From Luteococcus sp038433135 (GTDB lineage: Bacteria > Actinomycetota > Actinomycetes > Propionibacteriales > Propionibacteriaceae), in the NCBI RefSeq assembly GCF_038433135.1, contig NZ_JBCDMV010000002.1, forward strand, positions 124,001 to 188,000: 64,000 bases of DNA, in the 5' to 3' direction. The notes under the pieces were generated by a model. That model had not been told where the DNA came from, searched no databases, and was given only the letters and a program-made list of their open reading frames with translations. This document shows positions 15,254 to 23,485 of the stretch, in pieces (positions within the stretch are counted from its first letter, which is position 1; each line of letters begins with the position of its first letter). The position numbers were made by a program, and so were the translations under genes.

Positions 15254-15679
15254 TCAGTGATCCTTCTCGCGGAGCAGATTGGTGATCCGGAAGGTGCTCA
15301 GTAGCTTGCCGTCATCATCGGTGATGTCCACCTGGTGCACGTCCAGGGTCCGGCCCAGTTTCACCGGGGTGGCGGTGGCGGTCACCCAGCCGCCTTTGGT
15401 GGAGCGCAGGTGGCTGGCGGAGACGTCGACGCCGACGCAGACCATGCCGTGTGTGCTGGCGTGGATTACCGCGGCCCAGGAGCCGCAGGCCTCGCCCAGT
15501 GCCAGCAGCGCGCCGCCGTGCAGCAGCCCGAAGGACTGCCGGTTGCCCTCCACCGGGATTCGCGCAACCACCTTCTCCACGCCCTGTTCCAGGATCTCCA
15601 GACCCATCCGCTCGTCCATCTCGCCCAGGGTGATACGCCACGGTTCCTGCGGGCCGATCGCGGGGTTGGTCTTGCTCAT
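15254..15679 (-). CDS. PaaI-like hotdog thioesterase
   Basis: A single hotdog domain of about 141 residues with the PaaI pattern FGLLHGGALLALGEACGSWA, where the HGG motif and the following acidic residue form the active site, and VDVSASHLRSTKGGWVTATA. PaaI enzymes hydrolyse ring-hydroxylated phenylacetyl-CoA thioesters to free CoA from dead-end products. AAAGGTG about seven bases upstream favours ATG 15679 over a GTG three codons earlier. It is divergent from paaZ and shares its control region. A second PaaI lies at 20176-20598, and the two are only distantly similar. Confidence 0.82.
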   Translation of the reverse strand: MSKTNPAIGPQEPWRITLGEMDERMGLEILEQGVEKVVARIPVEGNRQSFGLLHGGALLALGEACGSWAAVIHASTHGMVCVGVDVSASHLRSTKGGWVTATATPVKLGRTLDVHQVDITDDDGKLLSTFRITNLLREKDH

Positions 15680-15722
15680 GGAAGTCACCTTTCCGGCTGG
15701 TGGATCGTCTGTGCCGCGGCTC

Positions 15723-15771
15723 TTGCGGAGTCTCTCGGCACACCTTACAGTGAGATTACTGAACGTTCGGT
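15723..15771 (+). promoter_or_regulatory. paaZ promoter with PaaR operator
   Basis: TTGCGG at 15723-15728 and TACAGT at 15746-15751, 17 bases apart, form a good promoter. The palindrome ACTGAACGTTCGGT at 15758-15771 lies on the predicted start point, where a TetR repressor would block it. The flanking CTGTAATT resembles the tail of the other paa sites. Confidence 0.65.
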
Positions 15772-15825
15772 CTGTAATTGAGGTGGGCGGAGTTGCCCGC
15801 CATGAGCCGTGAGAGGAACACGACC

Positions 15826-17916
15826 ATGACGAAGACCCAGAACCTGCCCATCGTTCCCAGCTATGTCTGCGACCAGTGGTGGAGCCCCGCCGCCGACGTC
15901 CGCACCACCAAGGTGCTCGACGCCAGCACCGGCGAGGTCGTCGCCCGGGTCAGCACCGACGGACTGGACATCGCGGCCGCCGTCGAACACGCTCGCACCG
16001 TTGGCCAGAAGGCCCTGGGTGAACTCACCATCCACGAGCGTGCCCTGCTGTTGAAGGAGATCGCCGGCTACCTCAACGGCCGCAAGCAGGAGCTCTACGA
16101 CCTGTCCTTCGCCACCGGCGCCACCCAGCGCGACCACATGAGCGACATCGACGGCGGCATCGGCACGCTGTTCACCTTCTCCTCCAAGGGCCGCCGCGAA
16201 CTGCCCAATGCCAATGTCATCGTCGATGGCGCTCCCGAAGTACTCAGCCGCGACGGCAGCTTCATCGGCCGCCACGTGCACACCCGGATCGACGGCGTAA
16301 TGGCGCAGATCAACGCCTTCAACTTCCCGATGTGGGGGATGCTGGAGAAGTTCGCCCCGGCCTTCATCGCGGGCGTCCCGACGATCGTGAAGCCCGCCAC
16401 CCCCACCGGCTACGTCACCGAGGCCTGCGTGCGGATGATGGTGGAGTCCGGCAAGCTGCCCGCCGGCTCGCTGCAACTGGTCTCCGGCTCCGCTCGTGAC
16501 CTGCTGGACCACCTGGACATGCGGGACATGGTGGCCTTCACCGGCTCCGCCGCCACGGCCGGAAAGCTCAAGCTGCACCCCGCCGTCACCGAGCGCGGTT
16601 GCCGTTTCACCGCCGAGACGGACTCCCTCAATGCGGCCGTCCTGGGTAGCGACGTCACCGTCGACAGCCCCGAGTTCGACGCCTTCATCAAGGCGATCAT
16701 GGTGGAGATGACCGTCAAGGCCGGTCAGAAGTGCACCGCCATCCGTCGCGTCATCGTGCCGCAGGCCATGGTCGAGCCCGTCGTCGAGACGCTGGAGGCC
16801 AGGATCAGCAGCAAGATCGTCGTCGGTGACCCGCGGACCGAGGGATGCACGATGGGTCCGCTGGCCTCCCTTGACCAGCGCGACGAGGTGGCCAAGGCGG
16901 TCAATGCCCTGGTGGAGGCCGGTGGCCGGATCGCCTTCGGCGGGCCCGACGCCGAGCTGCCGCAGGCCAACCCCAAGGGTGCCTTCTTCGCCCCCACGGC
17001 GCTGGTCTTCGAGGATCCCTTCACCGCCGCCGTCAACGAGGTGGAGGCCTTCGGGCCGGTCACGAGCGTGCTGGGCTATGCCGACACCGAGCAGGCCATC
17101 AGGATTGCCAATGCCGGCGGCGGTTCGCTGGTGGCGACGGTGTGCACCCATGCCCCGTCGCTGGCGCGCGAGTTCGCGGTTGGCATGGGCTCGCACCACG
17201 GGCGTCTGCACTTCCTGGACCGTGACGACGCCAAGACCTCCACCGGCCACGGCTCGCCGGTGCCGCACCTGGTGCATGGCGGCCCCGGCCGTGCCGGTGG
17301 CGGGGAGGAGTTGGGTGGTGTGCGCGCCGTCAAGCACTGCATGCAGCGGCTGGCCGTGCAGGGCAGCCCGGACCACCTCACCGCCATCACGGGCATCTGG
17401 CACACCGGCGCCGCCGCGAACAGCGTCAGCCGTTCGGACGTCGACGCCGGCACCGGCAAGCACCCCTTCCGCAAGAGCCTGGCGGAACTGCGCATCGGCG
17501 ACCAGTTCCGCTCTGAACTGCGCACCGTCACCCTGCAGGACATCACCGACTTCGCGCACGAGACGGGGGACACCTTCTACGCGCACACCGACGAGGAAGC
17601 GGCGATGGCCAACCCCTTCTTCCCGCGTCGCGTGGCGCACGGCTACCTGCTGGTGAGCTGGGCTGCCGGCCTGTTCGTCGACCCGGCCCCCGGGCCCGTG
17701 CTGGCCAACTACGGCCTGGAGAACCTGCGCTTCATCACGCCCGTCACCTATGACGACCAGATCCGGGTCACGCTGACCGCCAAGCAGATCACGCCGCGCG
17801 TCACCGACGAGTACGGGGAGGTGGCGTGGGACTGCGTGCTGCACAACCAGTCCGACGAGATCGTCGCCACCTACGACGTGCTCACCCTGGTGGCCAAGGA
17901 GTGGCCCGCCGGGTGA
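15826..17916 (+). CDS. paaZ: Bifunctional oxepin-CoA hydrolase / semialdehyde dehydrogenase
   Basis: PaaZ opens the oxepin-CoA ring with its C-terminal MaoC-like hydratase domain and oxidises the resulting aldehyde with its N-terminal aldehyde dehydrogenase domain. In this 696-residue protein the dehydrogenase covers about 1-520, with INAFNFPMWGMLEKF, the glutamate in FTAETDSLNAAV and the catalytic cysteine in VKAGQKCTAIRR. The (R)-specific hydratase domain (about 550-690) has GDTFYAHTDEEAA and RVAHGYLLVSWAAGL. Length matches the family. GAGAGGAA upstream of ATG 15826 supports the start. It stands alone in its transcription unit. Confidence 0.93.
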   Translation: MTKTQNLPIVPSYVCDQWWSPAADVRTTKVLDASTGEVVARVSTDGLDIAAAVEHARTVGQKALGELTIHERALLLKEIAGYLNGRKQELYDLSFATGATQRDHMSDIDGGIGTLFTFSSKGRRELPNANVIVDGAPEVLSRDGSFIGRHVHTRIDGVMAQINAFNFPMWGMLEKFAPAFIAGVPTIVKPATPTGYVTEACVRMMVESGKLPAGSLQLVSGSARDLLDHLDMRDMVAFTGSAATAGKLKLHPAVTERGCRFTAETDSLNAAVLGSDVTVDSPEFDAFIKAIMVEMTVKAGQKCTAIRRVIVPQAMVEPVVETLEARISSKIVVGDPRTEGCTMGPLASLDQRDEVAKAVNALVEAGGRIAFGGPDAELPQANPKGAFFAPTALVFEDPFTAAVNEVEAFGPVTSVLGYADTEQAIRIANAGGGSLVATVCTHAPSLAREFAVGMGSHHGRLHFLDRDDAKTSTGHGSPVPHLVHGGPGRAGGGEELGGVRAVKHCMQRLAVQGSPDHLTAITGIWHTGAAANSVSRSDVDAGTGKHPFRKSLAELRIGDQFRSELRTVTLQDITDFAHETGDTFYAHTDEEAAMANPFFPRRVAHGYLLVSWAAGLFVDPAPGPVLANYGLENLRFITPVTYDDQIRVTLTAKQITPRVTDEYGEVAWDCVLHNQSDEIVATYDVLTLVAKEWPAG

Positions 17917-17936
17917 CCCGTCGCTCCCGAACTGAG

Positions 17937-17966
17937 GCCTCGACTGGCTCGGCCGCCGCGGTTGCG
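17937..17966. repeat. Single arm of the dispersed palindromic repeat
   Basis: GCCTCGACTGGCTCGGCC followed by GCCGCGGTTGCG, 20 bases after the paaZ stop, matches the left arm of the repeat with few changes. It sits between the convergent paaZ and TetR genes. Confidence 0.65.
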
Positions 17967-18032
17967 TTGACCTCGGCGGTCGAGCAGTCTTGCGACTCGC
18001 AATCCTGCGCGTCTGCTGGGTGCAGGCGGGGG

Positions 18033-18641
18033 TCAGTGGGCGCGGATGCCGTCCATGGCGATGGTGCGCACGTTGTGCACCAGCTCGTCGACGTCGGCGG
18101 AGCCGTCCAGTCGGTACCAGTCGACGATGGAGTTGACCATGCCCAGCATCAGTCGGGTGGTGGCCTTGGCGCCCAGGTCCGGGCGGATCAGGCCGTCTTC
18201 CTGCGCGGCCCGCACCAGCGCCTCGATCCGCTTGGTGGCGGCCCGTCGGCGGGACATGGCGGCCAGCTCGACCTCCGTGTTGCCGCGCAACCGTAGCAGC
18301 AGCGTCACATAGGGGCGCTCGGCCACCAGCAGGTGGACGCTGCGCACCAGCATCCACTCCACCCGGTCCAGACTGGTGCCCTCCTGCCGCTCCGCCTCGT
18401 CGATGGTGCCCTCCAGGGCGCCCAGGGCACGGTCGACGGCCATCTCCAGCAGCTGCTCCTTGGAGTCGACGTGGTGGTAGATCGCGGACTTGGAGACGCC
18501 CAGGGCGTCGGCGAGGATCCCGATCGACGTCGCATGGTAACCGTGCTTGATGAACTCGGCCACGCAGACCTCCAGCAGGGCCTCGCGGTCATAGCCGGGA
18601 CGGCCTCGACGGTGGCGGGTGGTGGTGGTCTGCGTGTCCAT
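18033..18641 (-). CDS. paaR: TetR-family regulator, probable PaaR
   Basis: The 202-residue protein has an N-terminal TetR HTH (ALLEVCVAEFIKHGYHATSI, then LADALGVSKSAIYHHVDSKE) and a larger helical ligand domain. Location in the middle of the paa cluster, plus a perfect ACTGAACGTTCAGT palindrome in its own leader and related sites before paaJ, paaZ, paaI and paaA, make it the likely repressor that responds to phenylacetyl-CoA. PaaR proteins of this type are known from Thermus and Corynebacterium. GGAGGAGG lies about seven bases before ATG 18641. Confidence 0.78.
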   Translation of the reverse strand: MDTQTTTTRHRRGRPGYDREALLEVCVAEFIKHGYHATSIGILADALGVSKSAIYHHVDSKEQLLEMAVDRALGALEGTIDEAERQEGTSLDRVEWMLVRSVHLLVAERPYVTLLLRLRGNTEVELAAMSRRRAATKRIEALVRAAQEDGLIRPDLGAKATTRLMLGMVNSIVDWYRLDGSADVDELVHNVRTIAMDGIRAH

Positions 18642-18653
18642 CGTCGTCCTCCT

Positions 18654-18680
18654 CCCCTCGACAGGCTCGGGGATCGTGGG
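18654..18680. repeat. Dispersed palindromic repeat arm in the paaR leader
   Basis: CCCCTCGACAGGCTCGGGG with GATCGTGGG lies between the paaR start codon and its operator, so it would be transcribed as part of the paaR 5' leader. Confidence 0.75.
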
Positions 18681-18689
18681 TGGGTGCCT

Positions 18690-18703
18690 ACTGAACGTTC
18701 AGT
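18690..18703. promoter_or_regulatory. PaaR operator before paaR (autoregulation)
   Basis: ACTGAACGTTCAGT is a perfect 14-base palindrome 49 bases upstream of the paaR start codon. It is the most symmetrical of the five related sites and fits negative autoregulation. Confidence 0.7.
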
Positions 18704-18780
18704 ATCTCGCATGGTTCCGACGTGCAGCACCCCGCCCCTCCTGAGGAGTGGCGGGGTGGCATGCATCGGGCCCTGGAGTC

Positions 18781-20133
18781 TCAGCCCTGGCCGTGGCTCG
18801 GGGCGTCGGGGCGCAGGTCGTAGATGCGCTTCATCTTGCCCTCGGAGCGCGCCAGCTCACCGGGCTCGGCGATCTGCACCGCGCACGAGGAACCGATTCG
18901 CACCTTGATGCCGCGGGCCAGCATCTTGGCGGCCTGGTAGCCGTCCTCGGTGGTGGAGTCGTGGCGACGCTCGACGCGCACCGTCAGCTCGTCCATCCGG
19001 CCCGGGCGGGTGATCTCCAGCACGAAGTGCGGGCTCAGCGCCGGCTGCTCCAGGATGATCTGCTCGATCTGCGACGGGAAGAGGTTCACGCCGCGCAGGA
19101 TGATCATGTCGTCGACGCGGCCGCTGATCCGCTCCATCCGCCGGTGTCCGGGGCGCGCCGTGCCGGGCAGCAGCTTGGTGAGGTCCTTGGTGCGGTAGCG
19201 CACGATGGGCAGGGCGTGCTTGCCCAGCGAGGTGAAGACCAGCTCGCCCTGGGTCTGGTCGGGTAGCGGGTTCATCTGCTCGTCGACGATCTCGGGCAGG
19301 AAGAGGTCCTCCCAGATGTGGGAGCCGTCCTGGGTTTCGCAGGACTCGCCGGCGACACCGGGGCCGAGCACCTCGGACAGGCCGTAGATGTCACAGGCCT
19401 TGATGTCGAACATGTCCTCGATCTCCTCGCGCATGGACTGGGTCCACGGCTCGGCGCCCAGGATGGCGGTGCGCAGGTTGGTCTTGCGCGGGTCGATGCC
19501 CTTGCGCTGCATCGCGTCGCCAATGGTCAGCAGGTAGGTGGGGGTGGCGAGGATGCAGCTGGGGCCGAAGTCCTGGATCACCTGGATCTGCTTGTCGGTC
19601 TGGCCGCCGGACATGGGGATGACGGTCAGGCCCATGGCTTCGGCGCCGTAGTGCATGCCCAGGCCGCCAGTGAACAGGCCGTAGCCGAAGGCATTCTGCA
19701 CCATGTCGCCGGGCTTGACGCCGCTCATCCGGAAGCAGCGGGCGACGATCTTGCCCCAGTTCTGCAGATCCTCCTCGGTGTAGGCAACGACGGTTGGCTG
19801 CCCGGTGGTGCCGGAGCTGGCGTGCACCCGTCGCACCTCGTGCATGGGCACCGCGACGGTCTTGAAGGGGTAGTTGGCCCGCAGGAACTCCTTGTCCGTC
19901 ACGGGGATGTGCTTCAGGTCGTCCAGGCTCTTCACGTCATTGGGGTGCACACCTGCTTCGTCGTAGAGCTTCTTGTAGGCCTCGACATTGCTGTAGGCAT
20001 GGTGCAGGGTCCACTGCAGGCGAGTGAGCTGGATGTCGCGGATCTGCTCGACATTCATCCGCTCCTCGGGGTCGAGCTTGCTCGGGTCGTTCTGGACGCC
20101 GGCCATCACGGGCGGCATGTGCGGGTTGGTCAT
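18781..20133 (-). CDS. paaK: Phenylacetate-CoA ligase
   Basis: PaaK activates phenylacetate with ATP and CoA, the first step of the pathway. The 450-residue protein has the adenylate-forming signature HASSGTTGQPTVVAYT, the YGLSEVLGPGVAGE region, RYRTKDLTKLL and a C-terminal domain starting at RISGRVDDMIILRGVNLFPS with the hinge aspartate and later lysine region. Length and motifs match family members closely. GAGGAG six bases before ATG 20133 supports the start. It follows paaI by 42 bases in a minus-strand operon. Confidence 0.94.
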   Translation of the reverse strand: MTNPHMPPVMAGVQNDPSKLDPEERMNVEQIRDIQLTRLQWTLHHAYSNVEAYKKLYDEAGVHPNDVKSLDDLKHIPVTDKEFLRANYPFKTVAVPMHEVRRVHASSGTTGQPTVVAYTEEDLQNWGKIVARCFRMSGVKPGDMVQNAFGYGLFTGGLGMHYGAEAMGLTVIPMSGGQTDKQIQVIQDFGPSCILATPTYLLTIGDAMQRKGIDPRKTNLRTAILGAEPWTQSMREEIEDMFDIKACDIYGLSEVLGPGVAGESCETQDGSHIWEDLFLPEIVDEQMNPLPDQTQGELVFTSLGKHALPIVRYRTKDLTKLLPGTARPGHRRMERISGRVDDMIILRGVNLFPSQIEQIILEQPALSPHFVLEITRPGRMDELTVRVERRHDSTTEDGYQAAKMLARGIKVRIGSSCAVQIAEPGELARSEGKMKRIYDLRPDAPSHGQG

Positions 20134-20175
20134 GGCTACTCCTCGTTCGGGTGTTCGTGGGACGGATGAGTGGGG

Positions 20176-20598
20176 TCAGCCGCGCTGCGGCAGGGCGCGG
20201 CACCGGCCGCGGAAAATGGCGATGGTCCGTTCGCCGTCGTCGGTGACGGCGCTGACCGTGACGTCGTAGACGCCGGCCCTGCGGCCGCGGTGCACCAGGT
20301 TGCCCCGGGCCACCAGCAGGTCGCCCTCCATGGTGGGGCTCAGGTAATCGATCTCGCAGTGCTGGGCCACCATCAACTCCTTGCCGATGTCCTGGTTGCA
20401 GGTCAGGGCGAAGCAGCCGTCGGCGAGGGCGAAAACGATCCCGCCATGTGTGATGGCGAAGCCGTTGAGCATGTCCTGGCGCACCCGCATCTGCAGTACG
20501 GCCCGGCCCGGGGTGTCATCGAGCACCTCCATCCCCAGACTCTCGGCGACGTGATCGGTCTGGGGGAAGGCCGCAAAGCCCACGGGTGTGGCTGTCAT
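20176..20598 (-). CDS. paaI: Hydroxyphenylacetyl-CoA thioesterase PaaI
   Basis: A 140-residue hotdog protein with the PaaI motif AITHGGIVFALADGCFALTC and a following LSPTMEGDLLVARG segment. PaaI removes CoA from ring-hydroxylated phenylacetyl-CoA and thereby rescues CoA and prevents toxic epoxide or hydroxylated intermediates from accumulating. ATG 20598 is chosen because AAAGAGGTG lies about seven bases upstream; a GTG three codons earlier is less likely. First gene of the paaI-paaK operon, directly facing the paaABCDEG operon across a shared regulatory region. Confidence 0.88.
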   Translation of the reverse strand: MTATPVGFAAFPQTDHVAESLGMEVLDDTPGRAVLQMRVRQDMLNGFAITHGGIVFALADGCFALTCNQDIGKELMVAQHCEIDYLSPTMEGDLLVARGNLVHRGRRAGVYDVTVSAVTDDGERTIAIFRGRCRALPQRG

Positions 20599-20650
20599 TG
20601 GGTCCACCTCTTTCCCTGGGCTCGACGGCGAACCCGGCAGTCAGGCAATT

Positions 20651-20695
20651 ACTGAACGATCAGTTAGTTTTCCTTGCTGAAGTCGCTCGCGTCAA
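20651..20695 (-). promoter_or_regulatory. paaI-paaK promoter with PaaR operator
   Basis: On the minus strand TTGACG (20695-20690) and AAAACT (20671-20666) with an 18-base spacer form the likely promoter. The palindrome ACTGAACGATCAGT at 20651-20664 covers the predicted start point. Confidence 0.62.
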
Positions 20696-20702
20696 GTGTT
20701 TC

Positions 20703-20720
20703 GAGTGACCAATCTCACTC
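20703..20720. promoter_or_regulatory. CRP/GlxR-like site before paaA
   Basis: GAGTGA-N6-TCACTC is a perfect palindrome and a near match to TGTGA-N6-TCACA. It is centred about 68 bases upstream of the predicted paaA start point, a usual spacing for activation by CRP-type proteins. Confidence 0.5.
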
Positions 20721-20743
20721 GGGTTGAAGTTCTGGACCACCTC

Positions 20744-20788
20744 TTGACAGTGCTGTTGGCCGTCTCCTACATTTACAGAACGATCAGT
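20744..20788 (+). promoter_or_regulatory. paaABCDE promoter with PaaR operator
   Basis: TTGACA at 20744-20749 and TACATT at 20768-20773 with 18 bases between them form the best sigma-70-type promoter in the window. The operator ACAGAACGATCAGT (20775-20788), followed by CAGTTATT, lies right over the expected start point. Confidence 0.75.
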
Positions 20789-20815
20789 CAGTTATTCGTC
20801 CTCAGGAGGACTGCC

Positions 20816-21784
20816 ATGACCCTGGATGTCGCCACGGATGCCGGCACCGAGCAGGCCAGTTTCGACGAACTCATTGCCGCGGACCTGCGCGTCGAGCCTC
20901 GCGACTGGATGCCCGACGACTACCGCAAGACCCTCACCCGGCAGATCTCGCAGCATGCCCACTCCGAGATCATCGGTATGCAGCCCGAGGGCAACTGGAT
21001 CAGTCGCGCCCCGTCGTTGAAGCGCAAGGCGATCCTGATGGCCAAGGTGCAGGATGAGGCGGGCCACGGGCTCTACCTGTACTCGGCCGCAGAGACGCTG
21101 GGTACCCCCCGGCACGTGCTCAACGAGCAGCTGCTCAACGGGCGCGCCAAGTACTCGTCGATCTTCAACTACCCATGTCGCACCTGGGCCGACGTCGGGG
21201 CGGTGGGCTGGCTGGTAGACGGCGCTGCCATCGCGAATCAGGTGCCGCTGTGCCGCTGCTCCTACGGCCCCTACGGTCGGGCGATGGTGCGCGTGTGCAA
21301 GGAGGAGTCCTTCCACCAACGCCAGGGCTGGGAGATCCTCTACTCGCTCTCCCATGGCACCCCCGCGCAGAAGCAGATGGCGCAGGATGCCGTCGACCGG
21401 ATGTACGCGCCGGCCCTGATGATGTTCGGCCCGCCGGATTCGCAGTCCTCCAATTCCGACAAGTCGATGGCCTGGAAGATCAAGCGCTTCAGCAATGACG
21501 AGCTGCGCCAGCGCTTCGTCGACATGATCGTCCCGCAGGCCGAGGCGCTGGGCCTGACCCTGCCCGATCCGGACCTGAAGTGGAGTGAGGAGCGTCAGCA
21601 CTACGACTTCGGCGAGCTGGACTGGGATGAGTTCTGGCGCGTCGTCAAGGGCGGCGGCCCGCTCAATGTCCAGCGCCTCAACCGCCGCATCGAGGCCCAC
21701 CGCGACGGTGCGTGGGTCCGTGAGGCGGCGGCGGCCTATGCCGCGAAGCACACCGAACCCGTTGCGAACCTGATCGGAGCCTGA
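20816..21784 (+). CDS. paaA: Phenylacetyl-CoA epoxidase subunit A (catalytic)
   Basis: PaaA is the di-iron subunit of the multicomponent monooxygenase that makes ring-1,2-epoxyphenylacetyl-CoA. In its 322 residues the iron-binding helices are visible as SQHAHSEIIGMQPEG, KVQDEAGHGLYLYSAAE and CKEESFHQRQGWEIL (E..EAGH and E..H patterns). AGGAGG six bases before ATG 20816 gives a clear start. It is the first gene of paaABCDE-paaG and is followed after three bases by paaB. Confidence 0.96.
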   Translation: MTLDVATDAGTEQASFDELIAADLRVEPRDWMPDDYRKTLTRQISQHAHSEIIGMQPEGNWISRAPSLKRKAILMAKVQDEAGHGLYLYSAAETLGTPRHVLNEQLLNGRAKYSSIFNYPCRTWADVGAVGWLVDGAAIANQVPLCRCSYGPYGRAMVRVCKEESFHQRQGWEILYSLSHGTPAQKQMAQDAVDRMYAPALMMFGPPDSQSSNSDKSMAWKIKRFSNDELRQRFVDMIVPQAEALGLTLPDPDLKWSEERQHYDFGELDWDEFWRVVKGGGPLNVQRLNRRIEAHRDGAWVREAAAAYAAKHTEPVANLIGA

Positions 21785-21787
21785 CCC

Positions 21788-22105
21788 ATGACCGATGTGA
21801 ATGCCAGCCCCGAGCAGGGCACCGACGAGCTCTGGCCGCTGTGGGAGGTCTTCGTGCGCAGCTCGCGTGGCCTGTCCCATGTGCACGCCGGATCGGTGCA
21901 CGCCCCGGACGCCACGATGGCGCTGCGCAATGCCCGGGACCTGTACACCCGTCGCAATGAGGGCACCAGCGTCTGGGTGGTTCCCGCCCAGGCGATCACC
22001 GCCAGCGACCCCGACAGCAAGGGCGGCTTCTTCGAGTCGTCGTCGGGCAAGGTCTACCGGCACGCGACCTACTACCAGCAGTCCGAGGGGGTGCCTCACC
22101 TGTGA
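21788..22105 (+). CDS. paaB: Phenylacetyl-CoA epoxidase subunit B
   Basis: PaaB is a small structural subunit that bridges PaaAC heterodimers. The 105-residue protein contains WPLWEVFVRSSRGLSHVHAG, MALRNARDLYTRRNEGTSVW and the C-terminal YRHATYYQ, all typical of the family. It is followed by paaC with a four-base overlap (GTGA). Confidence 0.95.
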   Translation: MTDVNASPEQGTDELWPLWEVFVRSSRGLSHVHAGSVHAPDATMALRNARDLYTRRNEGTSVWVVPAQAITASDPDSKGGFFESSSGKVYRHATYYQQSEGVPHL

Positions 22106-22929
22106 GCAACATCTCGAACGAGTCCGCGACCAGGATGAGCGTTGGCGGCGGGATCACCGCCGAGCAGATCCAGGACGGTGGCACCAAGGCCAGCGAGCCC
22201 GCCGCGCAGTACGCCCTGATGCTGGGTGACGACGCCCTGATCCTTGCTCAGCGCCTGGGCTGGTGGATCAGCCGCGCGCCCGAGCTGGAGGAGGACATTG
22301 CGCTGGGCAACATCGCGCTGGACCTCGTCGGCCACGCCCGCTTCCTGCTCAGCTATGCCGGCACCGCCTGGGGCAAGACCGAGGATGACCTGGCCTACTT
22401 CCGCGACGAGGAGGACTTCCGATCCTGCCGGCTGGTGGAGCAGCCCAACGGCGACTTCGGGCAGACGATTGCCCGCCAGCTCTTCTACTCGCACTTCGCC
22501 TACGCCCAGTACGAGGCGCTGCTGGGCTGCACCGATCAGACTCTGGCCGCGATCGCCGCGAAGGCGGTCAAGGAGGTGGCCTACCATCGCGACCATGCCG
22601 ACCAGTGGGTGCTGCGACTGGGGGATGGGACCGAGGAGTCCCATCGTCGGATGCAGGAGGCGCTCAATGCCATGTGGCCCTATGTGGAGGAACTCTTCGA
22701 GGACCTCGACGTGCACCGCCAGCTGGACGGGGCAGTTCCGCTGCCTTCGTCGCTGCGGGATCGGGTGCTGGCCGAGGTGACTGCCGTGGTGCAGCGCGCG
22801 ACGCTGAGCATGCCCACCACAGCCCAGGCGATGAGCGACCAGCGCACCGGCGCCTTCAGCGAGTACCGGGGCTACATCCTGGCCGAGATGCAGGTGCTGG
22901 CCCGCCAGCACCCCGGCGCCACCTGGTGA
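22102..22929 (+). CDS. paaC: Phenylacetyl-CoA epoxidase subunit C
   Basis: PaaC is the non-catalytic ferritin-fold partner of PaaA. The 275-residue sequence shows LGDDALILAQRLGWWISRAP, EEDIALGNIALDLVGHARFL and KEVAYHRDHADQWVLRLGDG, which are family marks. The first 35 residues are an unusual poorly conserved extension (SNISNESATRMSVGGG). The GTG start at 22102 overlaps the paaB stop; an internal start near residue 40 is possible but has no ribosome site that I can see. Confidence 0.94.
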   Translation: MSNISNESATRMSVGGGITAEQIQDGGTKASEPAAQYALMLGDDALILAQRLGWWISRAPELEEDIALGNIALDLVGHARFLLSYAGTAWGKTEDDLAYFRDEEDFRSCRLVEQPNGDFGQTIARQLFYSHFAYAQYEALLGCTDQTLAAIAAKAVKEVAYHRDHADQWVLRLGDGTEESHRRMQEALNAMWPYVEELFEDLDVHRQLDGAVPLPSSLRDRVLAEVTAVVQRATLSMPTTAQAMSDQRTGAFSEYRGYILAEMQVLARQHPGATW

Positions 22930-22933
22930 CGTG

Positions 22934-23485
22934 ATGGCCAGCCAGGAGCAGGTGATCTGGGACGGCAGCCGCCCCAGCGAGCCGCGTGCCGCGGCCGTCT
23001 GGGATGCGGCCGCAACCGTGCCCGATCCCGAGATCCCGGTGATCGGGATCGACGACCTGGGGATCCTGCGCGGCGTCGAACTGGACGACGCGCAGCCCCA
23101 GCGGGCCGTCGTGGTGATCACGCCGACCTATTCGGGCTGCCCCGCGATGGGGCAGATCGCCGCCGACGTCACCACTGCGGTACGGGAGATCGGCTTTGCC
23201 GAGGTGGAGATCCGCACCGTGCTGCACCCGGCCTGGACCACCGACTGGATGAGTGACAAGGGCCGGGCCGCCCTGGAGGAGTACGGCATTGCGCCACCGT
23301 CGGCGCGCCAGCCCGACGGCCCCGTCGACCTCGCCATGCCCATGCTGCGCACCGATGCCGTGCGCTGCCCGCGCTGCAAGTCCTTCGACGTGAAGGAGCT
23401 GTCGCGCTTCGCCTCCACCTCCTGCAAGGCGCTGTACCAGTGCCGTGCCTGTGCGGAACCCTTCGACTACTTCAAGGTGCTGTGA
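22934..23485 (+). CDS. paaD: Phenylacetate degradation protein PaaD
   Basis: PaaD is related to the iron-sulfur assembly factor SufT/MIP18 and is needed for maturation of the epoxidase. The N-terminal DUF59 domain shows VPDPEIPVIGIDDLGILRGV and VVVITPTYSGCPAMGQIAAD; the C-terminus carries the four-cysteine cluster CPRC...SCKALYQCRAC. GTG 22931 immediately precedes ATG 22934 and either could start translation; no strong Shine-Dalgarno is present. The stop overlaps the paaE start by one base (TGATG). Confidence 0.93.
   Translation: MASQEQVIWDGSRPSEPRAAAVWDAAATVPDPEIPVIGIDDLGILRGVELDDAQPQRAVVVITPTYSGCPAMGQIAADVTTAVREIGFAEVEIRTVLHPAWTTDWMSDKGRAALEEYGIAPPSARQPDGPVDLAMPMLRTDAVRCPRCKSFDVKELSRFASTSCKALYQCRACAEPFDYFKVL

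Noticed and set aside
15745..18357. 870-codon open frame opposite paaZ and paaR
   Set aside because: Low-complexity translation without motifs; it covers two well-recognised genes and has no ribosome site.
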